From contig DJYX01000127.1 of assembly GCA_002450295.1 (NCBI GenBank), positions 1-8,624 on the forward strand: a DNA stretch of 8,624 nt. Reading direction: 5' to 3'. Under the pieces are notes generated by a model. That model was not told the origin of the DNA and made no database searches. It saw only the letters and a list, made by a program, of their open reading frames with translations. Of the stretch, positions 1 through 7,386 are shown in pieces. This DNA is from Deltaproteobacteria bacterium UBA6967 (GTDB lineage Bacteria; SAR324; NAC60-12). A program made the position numbers and the translations under genes. How positions within the stretch are numbered: the stretch's first letter is position 1; each line of letters opens with the position of its first letter.

Positions 1-195
1 TTCCTCAATAGTGTTTGGATCTAGAGCATTATGAAACTTGGAGGCAAAGATAGTCGCGTTGGCTTCAGATGAAAAGTCTGAGTTCACCGGAAACAAAATC
101 TCAGAATTTTTTCTCATCTTGCCATGCCAAAATCGGGGCAACTCTGGCTGGAATCTCTTTTCAGGAGTAGGGACTTCTTGTAGTTGGAAAGTCAC
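1..195 (-). CDS. Possible N-terminal part of an unknown protein (runs off left edge)
   Basis: This is a minus-strand frame that stays open from a TGA at 204-202 to the window edge. If it starts at the GTG at 195-193 it encodes 65 residues in the window. An ATG at 117-115 is the alternative start and leaves 39 residues. The translation has a balanced, protein-like composition, with stretches such as SEILFPVNSDF and ATIFASKFHNALDPNTIEE, and reads better than the plus-strand frames over the same bases. Neither start has a convincing Shine-Dalgarno sequence. I do not recognise the family. If real, it is divergent from the cupin gene, with either 34 bp (GTG) or 112 bp (ATG) between starts. The frame is short enough that it could be open by chance. 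Confidence 0.4.
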   Translation of the reverse strand, partial: MTFQLQEVPTPEKRFQPELPRFWHGKMRKNSEILFPVNSDFSSEANATIFASKFHNALDPNTIEE

Positions 196-229
196 TTCAA
201 ATCATCTAACACTCAAAGAAGCATTTAAA

Positions 230-502
230 ATGGACGCAAAGAAAATACGTCAGCAATGGGAATCTCGAGGTTTCAGCTTCGGGATCTTTAGAGATCCACC
301 GGGAAGAGTCTGGCAGGACTTTTCGCACTCAACCGAAGAACTAGTGATTTTGGCAGAGGGGCAGATAGAAATTGAGGTCGAAGGGCAAATGCACAGACCA
401 GTAATCGGAGAAGAAATTTTTATCCCGGCACAGGCTATCCATACTGTCCGTAATGTCGGAAAGGTGCCGAATGTTTGGTACTACGGATATCGAGTAGCCT
501 AG
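230..502 (+). CDS. Small single-domain cupin protein (90 aa)
   Basis: This is a stand-alone cupin_2 beta-barrel. The first cupin motif is around residues 33-44 (HSTEE followed by EG), with His33 and Glu36 or Glu37 as likely metal ligands. The second is around 60-75, with Gly60, Pro66, His71 and Asn75 in the usual GxxxxxPxxxxHxxxN spacing. Length and layout match small cupins that begin with a short helical lead and continue with a GFSFG and DPPG stretch. ATG 230 is chosen because residues from there onward match the family. The frame extends upstream to a TTG at 38, but that part has no recognisable content. An AAGAAG at 215-220, nine bases before the ATG, can serve as ribosome binding site. 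Such cupins bind a metal and act as small enzymes or ligand sensors; which applies here is unknown. Its stop overlaps the stop of the converging hydrolase gene. Confidence 0.85.
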   Translation: MDAKKIRQQWESRGFSFGIFRDPPGRVWQDFSHSTEELVILAEGQIEIEVEGQMHRPVIGEEIFIPAQAIHTVRNVGKVPNVWYYGYRVA

Positions 503-1140
503 TGGGTTCTGGTTTTGCTCAGCATCCACTCGTAAAGTTCTGGATTGGCATAAGCAGCAGTCCATGAATCGTGAGATTTTTCGTGAAAAGTCTTCAGTTT
601 CGCATTCCCGCCTGAAGCGTTAACTTTTTCCACCATCCTAACTGATTCCTGGTAAGGAACTACATCATCCCCGCTGTCATGAAAGGCCAAAATCGGCAGG
701 TTTCTCAAACGGTCCATAAACGGCAAATCTATGTGCGATCCTCCTCCGCAGATAGGTACTATTGCAGCGAATTTCTCTGGATATTCCAAGGCTGCCTGCC
801 AAGTCCCATACCCTCCCATACTCAGCCCTGTTAAGTAGACTCGATTCGGATCAATTGAGTAGTTCGCCAGAAGTTCTTCAACCAGGGAAATGATGAAACT
901 GCTGCGCCAATGGAACTCAGCAGGACATTGTGGGCTTGCCAGAACAAAAGGGAATTGCTGACCTTCCCCTGCTAATTTAGGCGGGCCATGCTTTCGAACC
1001 AGCTCAAGATTGTCTCCGCGCTCTCCGTAACCATGCAGAAATATCACGAGAGGCCAATTTTTCTCTGAGGAATAGTTCTCTGGAAGATCCAACAAGTATT
1101 GAAGGTTGATTTCTTCAGTAAATGCCCTTTTCAATTTCAT
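499..1140 (-). CDS. Alpha/beta-fold serine hydrolase, esterase or peptidase-like (213 aa)
   Basis: This is a complete alpha/beta hydrolase of the compact type often labelled predicted peptidase, phospholipase or carboxylesterase (prolyl-oligopeptidase-related). The oxyanion-loop motif HGYGERGDN is at 36-44. The nucleophile elbow GLSMGG is at 105-110 with Ser107. The acid is Asp158 in HDSGDDVVP, and the base is His190 in EKSHDSW. The full triad and the order of elements are intact, and the length of about 210 residues is normal. There is no signal peptide or lipobox, so it is probably cytoplasmic. The ATG start has an AGG eight bases upstream. The gene follows the PHP hydrolase gene after 95 bp with no visible terminator, so it is probably the last member of the transporter operon. 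It would hydrolyse an ester or amide bond, perhaps in the imported compound or its product; the substrate is not determinable. Confidence 0.9.
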   Translation of the reverse strand: MKLKRAFTEEINLQYLLDLPENYSSEKNWPLVIFLHGYGERGDNLELVRKHGPPKLAGEGQQFPFVLASPQCPAEFHWRSSFIISLVEELLANYSIDPNRVYLTGLSMGGYGTWQAALEYPEKFAAIVPICGGGSHIDLPFMDRLRNLPILAFHDSGDDVVPYQESVRMVEKVNASGGNAKLKTFHEKSHDSWTAAYANPELYEWMLSKTRTH

Positions 1141-1235
1141 GAATCTGACCTGTTTTTCTTAAAGATGTTAATCCAGAAGCTGTTTCAACGGGGTTTCTTT
1201 GGTTCCAAATGAATCAATTTGATTTTAAACTCCGG
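1141..1235 (-). other. 95-bp intergenic gap before the alpha/beta hydrolase
   Basis: This is the widest gap inside the minus-strand cluster. I see no stem followed by a T-run that would end transcription, and no promoter pair I would defend. Loose TTGAAA-like and TTTAAG-like hexamers occur at poor spacing. Read-through from the PHP hydrolase gene is the simplest reading, but a separate promoter for the hydrolase cannot be excluded. Confidence 0.4.
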
Positions 1236-2690
1236 TCAAGAATCTTTGAAAAAAACTGGATTGCTCAGCGTTCTGAGGATTCTCGGAGGATCTTCCAAGG
1301 ATTGTTGAGATCGGTTGTAAATAGGACGCTCTTTGTACCAGTCCACTAGTTCATTGATCAATCGTTGACGGCTATTTTTAGCTTCGATTTCTGCACGGAG
1401 AAATTTACCGTGAACTGAAATTGTCATGCTATCCTGCCAATCATCTGAGGGAATTCTGTATGTCTGAATGCAACCGTCCTCTGTCACAAAACGTAGTTGA
1501 TCACCCTCAGCACCTCTTACTTCAAAATTCACCTCGAGATCATTGGAGCCTAACTCAGAGCGTTTAATGTGGCTTCCCATGGGTTGATCATTTACGGTGA
1601 AGGCCAGATGAGGCCCAGTTGGGGATTCTGTCACATACCCAAATCCATTTTTCAGAGCGCCCACAACAGAACCAGCATCTAGATAGGGAGCCCAAATGAC
1701 TGTTGTGGGCTTGCCTAGACCAAAGGGCCCTGGCGATCTCAATCCTTCAGGCTGATGCAGATCACTACCACCGATCAGTGAAATTTGACGGCCTTCCGCG
1801 AGCAGTCGATCATACGTTTTCAAGACACCATCATTACTGGTAAGCCAGTGTCCGTGGTAGACCTCCATGCAATCCATTTCGGGATAGTCATAGTCCCAAA
1901 CAAGAGGTTCCTTGTCATGGTTGACAGAAAAGATCGCATTTTGGCGTTTCACTTCCTCAAGAAACGTTGGCAAGTCTTCAATTCCGCCTATCCGAAAATC
2001 AATCCACTCCGAAAGACCAAAGACATTGGCATGCCCACGGTAGGTGGTCAGTTCCATACCTGGGACAAAGACTAGATCTGGGGTACTCTGCTGGCCAAAG
2101 TACTGCCACTGCGTGGTTGTGTTATGATCTGTAACAGCCAGGAAATCGAGCCCAACCGATCTAGCGTTTTCTGCAAGGACCTCCGGGGCTCCCTTGGCAT
2201 CGCTGTGATAGGTATGGCAGTGCAGATCCCCTCGGAACCATCCTGGGCCGTCTCTCCGTACCCGAACCGGTTCAGGAGCAACGAATAGCTGTCGAGCAGA
2301 ATCATCAGCTTTCATCCCCAATTTGACGCTTGCTCCTTCCTCAGGGAGGATGTAGAGCCCCAGCAGTATCTTCCATCTGCCTTCTGGAATCTCACCCGCA
2401 TAGTATCCAGGAGTCGCACTGTCTCGGGCTATGAAGAAATGATCTCGTGCCCCACCACTCCAACCCCGAAAGCCTTTTCGAGTCGGAAAGTCTGTGGCAG
2501 TGCTATCCAAGATACCAATATCAATCAGACAATCGTCAGACTTTTCGTATTGAAAGTTGACATCAATCCGAGTGACCCCCTTCGGCACATGCACAGGAAT
2601 CTCAAAGAATGGAGACCTCGCCTTGGTGCTACGATCAACGTGAATGTCGAACTCAATTTGCTGACCTGATGACAGAATAAATTCTTCCAC
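1236..2690 (-). CDS. CehA/McbA-type PHP-domain metallohydrolase, paralog 1 (484 aa)
   Basis: An N-terminal beta-rich domain (about residues 1-140) is followed by a PHP domain. Metal ligands are visible in order, numbered from the GTG start: H157 and H159 in DLHCHTYHSD, D164, D188-H189 in VTDHN, E213 in GMELTT, H258 in SVNHD, and D310 and H312 in GGSDLHQPE. A C-terminal beta region ends with LSNPVFF. The set is complete, so a binuclear or trinuclear metal hydrolase is expected. CehA and McbA are known carbaryl (carbamate ester) hydrolases, but most relatives are uncharacterised, so carbamate activity here is only a possibility. No signal peptide is evident. The frame can begin at TTG 2705, but GTG 2690 has a GAGGAAG six bases upstream while the TTG has nothing, so GTG is preferred. 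It follows its paralog in the operon and differs from it in the loop after H258, which suggests a different substrate. Confidence 0.9.
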   Translation of the reverse strand: MEEFILSSGQQIEFDIHVDRSTKARSPFFEIPVHVPKGVTRIDVNFQYEKSDDCLIDIGILDSTATDFPTRKGFRGWSGGARDHFFIARDSATPGYYAGEIPEGRWKILLGLYILPEEGASVKLGMKADDSARQLFVAPEPVRVRRDGPGWFRGDLHCHTYHSDAKGAPEVLAENARSVGLDFLAVTDHNTTTQWQYFGQQSTPDLVFVPGMELTTYRGHANVFGLSEWIDFRIGGIEDLPTFLEEVKRQNAIFSVNHDKEPLVWDYDYPEMDCMEVYHGHWLTSNDGVLKTYDRLLAEGRQISLIGGSDLHQPEGLRSPGPFGLGKPTTVIWAPYLDAGSVVGALKNGFGYVTESPTGPHLAFTVNDQPMGSHIKRSELGSNDLEVNFEVRGAEGDQLRFVTEDGCIQTYRIPSDDWQDSMTISVHGKFLRAEIEAKNSRQRLINELVDWYKERPIYNRSQQSLEDPPRILRTLSNPVFFKDS

Positions 2691-2696
2691 TGTTTT

Positions 2697-2703
2697 CTTC
2701 CTC
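2697..2703 (-). promoter_or_regulatory. Ribosome binding site selecting the GTG start of PHP hydrolase paralog 1
   Basis: GAGGAAG lies six bases before GTG 2690-2688. It sits inside the longer frame that would start at TTG 2705, and that TTG has no comparable site and is preceded two codons earlier by a TAA. This moves the start five codons downstream from the longest frame. Confidence 0.65.
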
Positions 2704-2759
2704 AAGAGTTAATCAAACGAGGCGAGGTTACAGAGCAGCTACGCAGTGATTCCTCTACT

Positions 2760-4139
2760 CTATCGCCAAGTACCAACCTGCTGACCAACAAATATAGGAT
2801 TTGAGAGTGCATGGAGTTCCCCTCTCGGATCTCTCAATTCGAGGGTAAACCAATCTGCTTCCTTAGAGATTGTTGTAAACTCAGAATCTGAATGATCACC
2901 ACAGGACCAACGGCCCAAAGTCTCGTTATTTTTAATCAGGACAGCATCTAACTCAAAGGGATCAAATCCGTTTAGCCCCAAAGACCAACCCATCTTCAAT
3001 TTCAGCTGACCTGGCTTCACTAAATCTCCCATACTAGCTTTTGAATCTTCCGTTTCAGCTGTGAAACTGATCTCAGGACCACTGGTTACAAAACAATGTC
3101 CTCTTCTGAGGCCAGCAAGAATTTCATCCTGGGTATTATCGTGAGCATAAACTCTGTTTGCTCCGATACGGACATCAGGAGGCATTGGACGGTGACTGTC
3201 TGTTCCACTAGATGCAACCATTCGGAATCCCTCATTGAGCCATTTGTAGAATTGGCGCAGTCCCGGTTCGTTATGAGAGCCTGCCCAGCCTCTGTTCCAG
3301 ACTTCCAAATGCCTTGCAGGTCCGGGCATCATATCCGAAAAAGCCCAACGACAACCCGTACAGATTGGGTGACCCTCACTCTTGGGATGAGCAATGATGT
3401 AAAGTGCGCCTCTGTCTTGAAGATCTGAAGCCAGAGCGCTCATCGAGCTACCATCCTTGACTCGCCATTCTGTCCATTCGCTAACACCAAGGACAACAGC
3501 ATGCCCATTGAAGGTTGTCAGTTCCACTCCCCCTAGAATAGTCATTGCCTCTCCAGCCAGACTCGTAATTTCGGGAACTGCCGACTGAGTATTGTGGTCC
3601 GTCAAGGCAACAAAATCATACCCCCTCTTCCAGGCTTCCTCTAGGAATTCCGCTGGACTGAAATCTCCGTCTGAATGATAGGTATGCCCATGTAGATCCC
3701 CAGTATACCAACCCGGACCACGCCGCCTCACTGAATTGGGCCTCAATGGGGTAGCCTTTGGCGCTTTAGCATCTGTGACTTCGTTCTCACAGAACACATT
3801 GATTTGATAATCCACGCTACCAGGTGGCAGGATGCGGTGAACATCCAACTCAACAGTCCAATCTCCTGGCTCAATCGGGCCACTCAGATACCCCGGTGAT
3901 GCCCAGTTTGTGGAGATAATCGGTTGTTGATCATCATTGTTGTGCCTGGTTCCCCGTGCCCCATTCGGGCCATAAACTGAAATACTAAGCTGGTGTGGAA
4001 TGTTACCCACTCCTGGATGCTCTGGTGTGTGTGCAAATTCAAGTCGCAGTGTTTTGGTTCCATCGGGAACCTTAAAATTGTGCGGAACATGGGTGGCCAT
4101 GCTATCCAGTGTAAGATGTCCGTAAATTTCTTGTTTCAT
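2760..4139 (-). CDS. CehA/McbA-type PHP-domain metallohydrolase, paralog 2 (459 aa)
   Basis: It has the same architecture as the neighbouring paralog: an N-terminal beta-sandwich-like region (about 1-140), then a PHP domain and a C-terminal beta region ending in ALSNPIF. Ligands are H150 and H152 in DLHGHTYHSDG, D157, D181-H182 in LTDHN, E206 in GVELTT, H251 in IIAHPKSEG, and D314 and H316 in SGTDSHRP. All are present, so it should be catalytically competent. After H251 it carries an ICTGC motif (C260, C263) and a longer loop than paralog 1. ATG 4139 has an AGG six bases upstream. It begins 60 bp after the ATPase gene, and paralog 1 starts about 70 bp further on, so co-transcription with the importer is likely. 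No signal peptide is seen, so it is presumed cytoplasmic. Ester, carbamate, amide or phosphoester hydrolysis are all possible for the fold; the real substrate is unknown. Confidence 0.9.
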   Translation of the reverse strand: MKQEIYGHLTLDSMATHVPHNFKVPDGTKTLRLEFAHTPEHPGVGNIPHQLSISVYGPNGARGTRHNNDDQQPIISTNWASPGYLSGPIEPGDWTVELDVHRILPPGSVDYQINVFCENEVTDAKAPKATPLRPNSVRRRGPGWYTGDLHGHTYHSDGDFSPAEFLEEAWKRGYDFVALTDHNTQSAVPEITSLAGEAMTILGGVELTTFNGHAVVLGVSEWTEWRVKDGSSMSALASDLQDRGALYIIAHPKSEGHPICTGCRWAFSDMMPGPARHLEVWNRGWAGSHNEPGLRQFYKWLNEGFRMVASSGTDSHRPMPPDVRIGANRVYAHDNTQDEILAGLRRGHCFVTSGPEISFTAETEDSKASMGDLVKPGQLKLKMGWSLGLNGFDPFELDAVLIKNNETLGRWSCGDHSDSEFTTISKEADWFTLELRDPRGELHALSNPIFVGQQVGTWR

Positions 4140-4199
4140 GATCTGCCTATCTGTGTTTGTTACTATTTGGTCTTTGAAAGGCTTTTTAACCTATCAAGT

Positions 4200-6296
4200 T
4201 TATGCTACCGCGTTTCCGCTAACCCTTGTGATACCTGAGAGCGTTAGTTCATTCTTACGATGGCAGGCCACGAGCCTCCCTTCATCATCGCACTCCAGCG
4301 TTGGTGAATTCTGCTGACAATTTGAACTCGCGAAAGAACATCTTGGAGCAAAGGAGCAGCCTGGAGGCAAATTGGCTGGGTTTGGAGGATGTCCCTGCAA
4401 AGGCTCTCTACGAGATTTATTGGGGGTATATTCTGGCGTAAGGACAGCTGAAAGAAGAGCTGCAGTGTATGGATGACGCGGAGAACTATAGATCTCATCA
4501 GTTGGGGCGATTTCTACAATGCGTCCTGCGTACATAACTGCGACACGGTCAGAAATGTTAGAGACGACATTCAGGTCATGCGAAACGAAAAGATAGGTCA
4601 GGCCAAGGTCTCTCTGCAAATCCTGAAAAAGATTCAGTATTTGAGCCTGCACCGAAACATCTAGGGCAGACACAGGTTCATCAGCAATCACAATTTTCGG
4701 TTTGGGAGCAAGGGCCCGGGCAATCCCAATTCGCTGGCGCTGCCCACCCGAAAAGGCATGAGGATAGCGATCACTCTGGGCAGGATCTAGCCCAACTCTT
4801 TCTAGGACTTCATAGACTCTCTGCTGCCGGAGGCGCCGATCTTCAATGCGTGAGGGTCCATTTCTCAAAGATTCAGACACAATCTCAAAAACAGTCATCC
4901 TGGGATTGAGTGAAGCAAATGGATCCTGAAAAACAAAGCGGATGTGCTGCCAAGCATTCCGCCGCTCCTGCTCGGACAAATTTGAAATCTCACGCATTTG
5001 TCCCTCGATAGCTAATCGAATCTTGCCATCAGAGGGATCTATCGATCCAGCAATGGTTTGACCAAGTGTTGTTTTGCCACAGCCCGACTCACCTACAAGA
5101 CCCAGCGTTTCTCCTTCTTTTATTTCCAGGCTCACCTCAGTTACAGCACGAATCGTTTTTTCTTTTCTACGGATTAAGCCCGTTCGCTTCACAAACTGTC
5201 GAGACACTGATTCCACCTGCAAAGCCACGTTTGCAAGTGATTCCGTTTTCTCCCCTTCGTCACTGGCTGTGGTTACTCCCTCTTTCTTGAACTCTTCAGG
5301 AACACCTGCTCTCCCTAGAAAACACCGAACATTTGTACTACCAAGATTGATTGGAGGCCGATCTATATTGCACAATTCTGACTTGTTATGCTGACAGCGC
5401 GTGGAAAAAGCACATCCGGTGGGTCTCTCCAACAGTGAAGGGACAATCCCTGGAATGACGGGCAGCCTCGATTCCTGATTGCCAGCGTAATGTGGTGCAG
5501 CAGAAATCAGTGCTCTTGTATAGGGATGACGGGGTTTGGAAAAAATTTGCTCAACAGGTCCTGATTCAACCACTTCTCCCAAGTACATCACCACAACTTC
5601 ATCAGCAATTTCTGACACAACCCCCAGATCGTGAGTGATGAACAAGATGGACATCTCAAATTTCTTCTGGATCGTACGCATCAAATCCAGGATAACCGCC
5701 TGTGTGGTCACATCCAGGGCTGTCGTGGGTTCATCGGCAATCAACAGGCGAGGATTTGTCATCAGCGCCATGGCAATCATGGCTCTTTGCCTCTGACCAC
5801 CTGAAAGCTCAAAAGTATAGGATTCCATCTGAGCCTGTGGATCAGGCATTCCAACTGCTTCCAGAACCTCAATCGCCCGGGCTCTTGCCTGGTTTTTGGT
5901 GACCCTTTCGTGTTGTCGCAGAGCTTCAACGATTTGATTCCCGATCGTGTAGAAGGATGACAGCGCCGTCATCGGTTCCTGAAAAATCATCGTTGCATCA
6001 TTCCCACGCAACCTTCGTAAGACTTTGGAATCAGGCTTCAAACCAACTATATCTACGAGTGTCCCTTTTGGATCAGAGTAATGGATCGTTCCCTCGTCAA
6101 TCGTCGAATTGGCACCCGTGATCCCCAAGAGCGTTCTTGCAGTTACCGACTTTCCACAACCAGATTCCCCTACAAGACAAACCGTTTTGCTTTTTGGAAT
6201 GTCAAAGGAAACATCTTTAAGCGCCTGGAGGCGACGCTTCTCTTCCCAGAAAGAAACAGAAAGCCCTTGGACAGACATCAAGAGATCAGTTCTCAT
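4200..6296 (-). CDS. Double-ATPase subunit of a peptide-type ABC importer (DppD-DppF fusion, 698 aa)
   Basis: Two complete ABC ATPases in one chain energise the adjacent permeases from the cytoplasm. NBD1 has Walker A GESGCGKS 43-50, Q-loop FQEP 105-108, LSGGQ 164-168, Walker B ending IADE 186-189 and switch His222. NBD2 has GESGCGKT 402-409, FQDP 456-459, FSGGQ 515-519, IADE 537-540 and His573. Each half ends in an oligopeptide-transporter C-terminal domain with clustered cysteines (295, 301, 309, 325; and 647, 653, 660, 669, 678). This matches the [4Fe-4S] sites known in Dpp and Opp ATPases. Both sites look canonical, so both should hydrolyse ATP. A hydrophilic linker lies near 330-355. The frame reaches ATG 6329, but ATG 6296 is preferred: it gives an 11-bp overlap with dppC, a G-run six bases upstream, and a normal N-terminus just before the first strand. 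Translational coupling is likely. Confidence 0.93.
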   Translation of the reverse strand: MRTDLLMSVQGLSVSFWEEKRRLQALKDVSFDIPKSKTVCLVGESGCGKSVTARTLLGITGANSTIDEGTIHYSDPKGTLVDIVGLKPDSKVLRRLRGNDATMIFQEPMTALSSFYTIGNQIVEALRQHERVTKNQARARAIEVLEAVGMPDPQAQMESYTFELSGGQRQRAMIAMALMTNPRLLIADEPTTALDVTTQAVILDLMRTIQKKFEMSILFITHDLGVVSEIADEVVVMYLGEVVESGPVEQIFSKPRHPYTRALISAAPHYAGNQESRLPVIPGIVPSLLERPTGCAFSTRCQHNKSELCNIDRPPINLGSTNVRCFLGRAGVPEEFKKEGVTTASDEGEKTESLANVALQVESVSRQFVKRTGLIRRKEKTIRAVTEVSLEIKEGETLGLVGESGCGKTTLGQTIAGSIDPSDGKIRLAIEGQMREISNLSEQERRNAWQHIRFVFQDPFASLNPRMTVFEIVSESLRNGPSRIEDRRLRQQRVYEVLERVGLDPAQSDRYPHAFSGGQRQRIGIARALAPKPKIVIADEPVSALDVSVQAQILNLFQDLQRDLGLTYLFVSHDLNVVSNISDRVAVMYAGRIVEIAPTDEIYSSPRHPYTAALLSAVLTPEYTPNKSRREPLQGHPPNPANLPPGCSFAPRCSFASSNCQQNSPTLECDDEGRLVACHRKNELTLSGITRVSGNAVA

Positions 6297-7386
6297 AAGG
6301 ATCCCCCGCATCTCGCAGGCCATCACCAAGAAAGTTCAAAGACAGGACTGCAAGCACGACAGCAAAGCCTGGAAGAAACAGCCAGGGAGCCGTCGAAATC
6401 GATTTGAGATTCTGTGCTTCCTGTAACAGCACCCCCCAACTGACAACTGGTTGCCTTAGGCCGATCCCCAGAAAGCTTAGCGACGTTTCAGCGATGATCA
6501 TTCCCGGAATCGCCAGGGTTACCACTGCAATAATGTGAGAGAGAAAATTCGGAAGCATGTATTTGAAAATAATGCGCAGCGGCCGATTTCCATCCAGCCT
6601 TGCGGCCTTAATAAAATCTTCATTTTTGAGAGCCATAAATCGTCCTCGCACAACGCGGGCGAGTCCGGTCCATCCGATGATCGAAAGGATGATTGTGATC
6701 AGGAAATAAGTCTGAATCGGTGGAGCTGTCGGTGGGATCGCGGCGGCTAAACCAATCCACAATGGGATCGAAGGAATGGACTGCAGAATTTCAATCATTC
6801 GCTGAATACCAAGGTCGATGAAACCTCCAAAAAACCCTGAAATTCCTCCAATCATGATTCCCAAAATCAAACTCAGCGCGACACCCACCAAACCAATAGT
6901 CATGGACACACGGGTCGCATGGATCGTCCTACTGAGAACATCCCGACCCAATCTGTCCGCACCAAAAAAATAAACACGGTCACTTTTTTTAATCGGACCG
7001 AAGAGGTGCCGGTCATAATCAAACAAACCCCAAAGTTCGTATTTATCCCCCCTCACCCAAAAACCCAGTTGAATGATTTTTCGTGGATCTTCTACGAAAG
7101 TTCGCTTCCCAGAGTCATAATCGACTTTTGAGCGATATCCTAGGACGTGGAGCCGGAAGGTTTCCTGTCTAGATCGATCCTTAACAAAGAAACGAATTGA
7201 TTGGGGTGGAGCATAGACATCACGAGCTTTGTAGGTAGATTGTGAGTGAGGCGCCAGGAATTCGGTGAATGCAGCCACCAGGTAAATGAAAATCGTGAAC
7301 AAGAACCCCAAAAAGCCCAAACGATGTCGCCGGAATCTTCGCCAGATCAATGTTCCGTAGTTTGCGTTATCTGCAGCGAAACTCAC
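6286..7386 (-). CDS. dppC: DppC-type ABC importer permease with long extracytoplasmic insert (366 aa)
   Basis: This inner-membrane permease is the partner of the DppB-like protein encoded next to it. TM1 is at about 22-42 and is followed by an unusually long polar region (about 44-140) before the conserved FGADRLGRDVLSR at 141-153. The BPD_transp core follows, with helices near 160-190, 205-218, 226-242, 282-300 and 335-353. The ATPase-coupling EAA loop is at about 240-280, centred on EDFIKAARLDG. Ordinary DppC proteins are near 280-300 residues, so the extra length is mostly this insert, which may contact the binding protein. GTG 7386 overlaps the dppB stop in GTGA and has AAGGAG seven bases upstream, so coupled translation is expected. 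The 3' end overlaps the ATPase start by 11 bp. The symbol denotes family type; the transported compound need not be a dipeptide. Confidence 0.93.
   Translation of the reverse strand: MSFAADNANYGTLIWRRFRRHRLGFLGFLFTIFIYLVAAFTEFLAPHSQSTYKARDVYAPPQSIRFFVKDRSRQETFRLHVLGYRSKVDYDSGKRTFVEDPRKIIQLGFWVRGDKYELWGLFDYDRHLFGPIKKSDRVYFFGADRLGRDVLSRTIHATRVSMTIGLVGVALSLILGIMIGGISGFFGGFIDLGIQRMIEILQSIPSIPLWIGLAAAIPPTAPPIQTYFLITIILSIIGWTGLARVVRGRFMALKNEDFIKAARLDGNRPLRIIFKYMLPNFLSHIIAVVTLAIPGMIIAETSLSFLGIGLRQPVVSWGVLLQEAQNLKSISTAPWLFLPGFAVVLAVLSLNFLGDGLRDAGDPYEN

Noticed and set aside
184..212. Possible promoter for the cupin (TTGGAA, 17 bp, TAACAC)
   Set aside because: Spacing is good, but the -10 matches only about half of the consensus and such pairs are frequent by chance. 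It also lies inside the possible divergent gene if that starts at 195.
38..229. Upstream extension of the cupin frame from a TTG at 38
   Set aside because: The 64 residues show no cupin or other known content. Small cupins of this type begin near the ATG at 230, and the minus strand over the same bases reads more like protein.
2724..2755. GAGG/CCTC pairing in the gap between the two PHP genes as a terminator
   Set aside because: Only four base pairs close a 24-base loop, the neighbouring bases mismatch, and no U-run follows.
4140..4199. Possible terminator or promoter in the gap between the ATPase gene and PHP paralog 2
   Set aside because: AT-rich, with only tiny self-complementary bits such as CTTTCAAAG. 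No stem with a T-run and no credible -35/-10 pair.
5074..5394. Plus-strand frames antisense to the middle of the double ATPase gene
   Set aside because: Low-complexity composition with no family resemblance, lying opposite well-conserved ATPase coding sequence.
6297..6329. Longer N-terminus of the double ATPase from ATG 6329
   Set aside because: It would add 11 residues with no family match and a 44-bp overlap with the DppC-type gene. ATG 6296 gives a typical short overlap and N-terminus.
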